Assembly: GCF_050624435.1 (NCBI RefSeq)
Contig: NC_134541.1
Coordinates: 103,474,805 to 103,538,804 of the forward strand
Reading direction: 5' to 3'
DNA length: 64,000 nucleotides
From: Tenrec ecaudatus
Taxonomy: Eukaryota > Chordata > Mammalia > Afrosoricida > Tenrecidae
The notes under the pieces are model-generated. The model worked only from the letters and a program-made list of their open reading frames with translations, made no database searches and was not told where the DNA came from. Below, piece by piece: positions 60,440-64,000 of this stretch (positions are counted from its first letter, which is position 1; each line of letters opens with the position of its first letter). Position numbers and translations under genes: made by a program.

Positions 60440-61900
60440 ACTATATGTGTAGAACATTGTGGACCATTGTTGGTTTGGAGTTTGTTGTGCCCCTTGGTGC
60501 AGGGTGTCTGGTTTTGGCTACAAAGTTTGCACACGCTTACCTCTCTGCATTCTACTCCTAGGAGGACTCTCTTTCAAACCTGGGTGTGCGCCATGTGCCT
60601 CCGACAGCTGTTCCTCTTACAGTTCTGCTTATGTGTCCACTTGTAAAGGATTGTTTAGTACTGTGAGCGTGTGGAAGCACATGCCCTTGTATTTATTGTT
60701 GCCCTGTACTCTGCGGACCTCCCAGGCCTGCCTTAGCCCGGCTGTGCCTGCTAAGCAGCCCTGTGTTGCCTTGCCTTTCTCTCAAGTGAGCACGTGTCTG
60801 TTGTCTAGTTAGTAATTTTTATCCCTCTCCCTTCACATCGGTCCTTTTGTCATGGGTTAATTTCACTCAGCACATTGCCCTCCAGGTTCGTCCTGCTGTA
60901 AGATGCTTCATGGACTTCCTTATTTAGAGCTGTGTGGTATTCCCTTGTGTGGGCTCACCGCAGTGTGCATGCCTACCCTGTTTCCCCAAAACTAAGACAG
61001 TGTCTTAGATTAATTTTTGCTCCCAGAGATGCGTTAGGTCTTATTTTAAGGGTGTCTCTTATTTTTCCATGAAGAATACGGTACGCATTTATTATTGTTT
61101 TATTAAAAGACCTCGCAGTTCCTGTCTGCTCGGCTGCGGCTGTGCTGCGGCCAACAGTGAGCTGGGTGGGGGGGCCTTATTTTCGGGTGGATGCCTTATG
61201 TTTCAGCAAGTGACAGAACTCTAAGTAGGTCTTAGTTTCGGGGAAACACGGTATTTGTGTGGGACACTTAGGTTGCGGCCTTCCATTTGTGGCTCTGAAT
61301 GATACCATCTTCAATGTGGGTGTGCACAGTGCCCTTGTGTTACAGCTCTGTGTCTAGCTGTGGGCTTGCTAGCTCACATGGCACCCTATTTCTAAACTCG
61401 TAAGGAAGCACCCAGCCGTTTCTACAGTGTTCCCGCTGCTCTGTTAGCTCACCAGCAGTACACAGCCCTGTCTCCCCACACCCTGGTCAGCATATGTGTT
61501 TGGTCACTTACTATTCCCGGGTGGATGGTGCCACCCTCTAATGGCGGATGAATAGGAGCTATTGCTCCTTGTGTGATCATTGGCCACTTGGACTTCTCTG
61601 CTGGCCAAGTAAGTCTGTCCCTGCCCCCTGTATTTGGAATGGTTTATCCTTTTGTCATTGAGATGTTGCTGCCATTTCTATACATCAGACCAGAAGTTTT
61701 CTTTACCCCTGACTGTAGGCTCTTTGCGTATTTAATTTTTAGGAGGTGCCAGTCGCCTGCGTGTCTTCTGCCATTGTGAATTTTAGGTTATGCTTCTTAA
61801 GACTCCACCATACATGAATTAGGAGGTGGCTAAGTTTGCCCCATGTTCCTCCATGATGTTTATAGTGTTAGCTTGTGCATTTCAGTCTTGGCTCCATCTC
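60440..61900 (-). mobile_element. Old L1 3' fragment interrupted by a MITE
   Basis: TTGTCATGGGTTAATTTCAC, CTCAGCACATTGCCCTCCAG and GGACACTTAGGTTGCGGCCT are reverse L1 3' region motifs, comparable to the old L1 at 30975. The element lies on both sides of the insert at 60976-61251. Its outer limits are approximate. Confidence 0.6.
60976..61251. mobile_element. TA-flanked inverted-repeat MITE (Tc1/mariner type), 276 bp
   Basis: The ends CCCTGTTTCCCCAAAACTAA (start) and, reversed, CCGTGTTTCCCCGAAACTAA form an inverted repeat with two mismatches in 23 bases. TA lies on both sides (60974-60975 and 61252-61253). Inside, TCTTATTTT-type motifs recur near both ends (GGTCTTATTTTAAGGGTGTC; GCCTTATTTTCGGGTGGATG). 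The pattern of ends resembles elements I have seen in bats and squamates. No transposase is encoded. Confidence 0.85.
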
Positions 61901-63196
61901 GGGTTTGTATTTGTATGTGATGTGAGCTATGGACCCTGTTCTCGTGCCCGACCCCACCCCCACCTCACCCCCAAATGTGGCCATCCCCATTTGTTAGAGA
62001 CCGGGTTCTTTGTGGAAGGGCAGCTGTTGTCTGTAGATGAGTGGTTTGCTTCTGGATTCTCAGCGCCGCTCCTTTGCTGTCCGAGTGTATATGCACACAC
62101 CTGCACCAGCCGTTTGTGGCAACATGGCTGTGTGTAGTGTATTCTAAGAGCGGGAAATTCGAGGCCCCTGGCTCACTTGTTCTTCAGTAGCACTCTGGTT
62201 GCTTATCTGGGCTCTCAAGTCAGGGTTGTGGCTGCTACCCCACTCTGACTCCTCCAGCGGTTGGGGGTGGGGCAGATAAAATAAATGAAATAAGCAGAAT
62301 TAGTTGATGATATCTCATTTCTCAGTCGCCTCAATCACACTTCAGGGGATCGCAAGTGGGTACTGGACAGCGCCAATGAAGACGCTGTCCTGCAGAAAGT
62401 CCTATTGGCCAGCAGTACTGACTCACCTGTCTGATCTGGGCCTTGAGATAGAATTGTTTTGGGAAGCAGTAAGGTCACAGTGGGTGTTGGAGAGATGAGC
62501 AGGCACCACAGAAAGAGTGAAAGCTGTGGCAGGAACTTCACAGGTAAAAACCTGGCCCCAGGGCAAGCCCACAGAGAGGGGCTTCTTGAATTATTTGTGG
62601 TGAAAGACCTGTTTGTGTTTCATTCCCAGTTCTCCCTGGACGATGCTTTTGTGAGAACACATGTTTTTACAGGGGGTGGGGTGGGAGGTGGGAAGTACAC
62701 ATGTACACTGCAGCCCCAGACTTTTATGCTTAAAGACATGAAAGTCTGCCCCCACAGCTGTGCTTAGAACAGGCAGAAAAGAATCGCGGAAACTGTACAT
62801 GTTGAAAAGGCCCGGGGAAATTAACACAGAGACTCCAACACTTTTGTGCGGTGTACAGCATACCTGGAAGTAAGGTCACACATGAATATTGGCGGTGTTT
62901 AAATGATCTAATGAGCTTGCATGGACAGGCACCCTGACTGCTCAAGGAATCCCGTTCGTTTTACCTGTTCTCATGCAAAGCCAGCCCTGAGGAGACAAGC
63001 TTCCAAGACCTGAAAATCATTCTCCCATTCTCCCAACACTGGTTTCCCAGGCTGCTTCTGTAGCCAGTTCTCTTGAAAGCGTGTAGCTGAATTCTCTCCT
63101 TTTTTTTTAGGGTTGCTTTGAGTTAGTATCTACTCCATGCTATCTCCTTCTGGGAACCTTCCTTGTACCGCTGAATTCTCTTAACACATGTATTTT

Positions 63197-63356
63197 TTAA
63201 AATCATTTTATTGGGGGCTCGTACAATTCTTATCACAATCCATACATACGTCCATTGTGTCAAGAACATATGTACATTTGTTGCCATCATCATTCTCAAA
63301 ACATTTGCCTTCTACTTGAGCCCTTAATATCTGCTGCTCATTTCCCCCTCCCTCCC
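63197..63356 (-). mobile_element. 5'-truncated L1 in USP7 intron 1
   Basis: The minus-strand L1 3' end (AAAATCATTTTATTGGGGGC, CATACATACGTCCATTGTGT) is bounded by AACACATGTATTTT (63183-63196) and AACACACGTATTTT (63357-63370), a 14-bp target duplication with one mismatch. Confidence 0.9.
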
Positions 63357-63394
63357 AACACACGTATTTTGAGTGACCTACACACCCTGTGGCC

Positions 63395-63570
63395 ATCAAG
63401 CCTCTTCTGACTCAAGGTGACCCTAGAGGACCAAGTAGAAATGGCCTAATAGGGAGGGGTCCCAAGGCTGTGTCTTTAGAGGAGCAGAGCCTCGAGATGG
63501 GCACAAACCACTGTCCTCTAGGTTAGCAGCCAAGAGCTTAACTCCTGTGCCAGCAGGGCTGTTGCAGCCG
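63395..63570 (-). repeat. AfroSINE
   Basis: TGGCCATCAAGCCTCTTCTG, GGTTAGCAGCCAAGAGCTTA and CCTGTGCCAGCAGGGCT are reverse SINE blocks. Confidence 0.75.
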
Positions 63571-64000
63571 CCAGACTGGGACCATATTCTGCCCGGACCC
63601 CTGGCCGACAGGGCACCTTGCCCCCTTGCTGTGTGCACAGCCCTGTCCTCATGGTGTGAAACCCACTAACTGGCCCCTGCCGCCTGGGGAGGAGAGAGGT
63701 GGTGACACAGCTCAGGGAGACAGTCTTGGGCCACCTAGGTGAGGAAAGGGTCAGAGGGGAAGTGGGGCAGGTAGGACTTGCCTTACCATGACTGGCGTGA
63801 AGTTGTAAGGGGTCCCCCGTAGGAGTGCTTGATGGCTACGAGAAGTTGGATGAGGTGGGGAGACATGAGTTCCATTTGAGACCCTCCCCACAGGCCCCGC
63901 TCACACACACATGTCCAGGGCCTAAGCCCGTCCTGACGGACTCCTGCCTCGCCCTGTTGTCAACATCACCCAGTTTCTTCCTTCAGCCTGCAGCTTGCAC

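Larger units (their letters stand above)
53436..64000 (+). other. USP7: USP7 intron 1 (continues beyond the window)
   Basis: From the exon 1 donor to the window end no sequence resembling USP7 exon 2 was found, so the intron exceeds 10.5 kb. From 54200 to about 60440 it is mostly unique-looking, with short simple repeats and at most one diverged SINE. After that come an old L1, a MITE, a recent L1 and a SINE. Open frames in this part are without recognisable domains. Confidence 0.85.

Noticed and set aside
1..64000. CRISPR arrays, operons, ribosome binding sites, bacterial or phage systems
   Set aside because: All repeats found are dispersed vertebrate transposable elements or microsatellites, and the window shows splice sites and CpG islands of a mammalian genome.

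Overview
This window is nuclear DNA from a placental mammal, almost certainly an afrotherian and most likely a tenrec (Echinops telfairi or a close relative). It is packed with tRNA-derived AfroSINE copies, with pieces of the RTE/BovB-type LINE typical of Afrotheria, and with L1 copies that share one 3' untranslated region ending in AATAAAATGATT. It also holds one long and three short copies of the SPIN hAT transposon, which among afrotherians is known from tenrec. No prokaryotic genes, CRISPR arrays or operons are present. The species is inferred from repeats only.

The one gene recognised with confidence is USP7 (HAUSP ubiquitin protease), on the + strand. Its coding exon 1 is at 53360-53435 inside a large CpG island (about 52.3-54.2 kb). 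A consensus donor in phase 1 follows, and the rest of the window to 64000 is intron 1. Everything left of about 52.3 kb is upstream intergenic DNA. A possible remnant of an alternative USP7 first exon lies at 54002-54047.

The left 52 kb is mostly nested transposable elements: RTE fragments (the longest at 5845-7392 and 20740-22395), about 50 AfroSINEs, at least eight 5'-truncated L1 insertions (several with 14-17 bp target duplications), solo LTRs, a mariner with degenerate transposase (about 33.9-34.8 kb), a Tigger/pogo-like fossil (24.2-24.9 kb), SPIN elements (10.6, 16.7, 30.2 and 38.4 kb), a fold-back element (11.2 kb) and an HMGN1 processed pseudogene (25.9-27.0 kb).

The main unexplained object is a second, isolated CpG island at about 35.93-36.62 kb, 17 kb upstream of USP7 exon 1. 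It carries an octamer motif and a possible first coding exon for a short, very basic peptide ending at a good splice donor. I do not recognise the peptide. USP7 intron 1 is clearly poorer in repeats than the upstream DNA up to about 60.4 kb. Beyond that it holds an old L1 split by a TA-flanked inverted-repeat MITE, and a recent L1 insertion at 63.2 kb.
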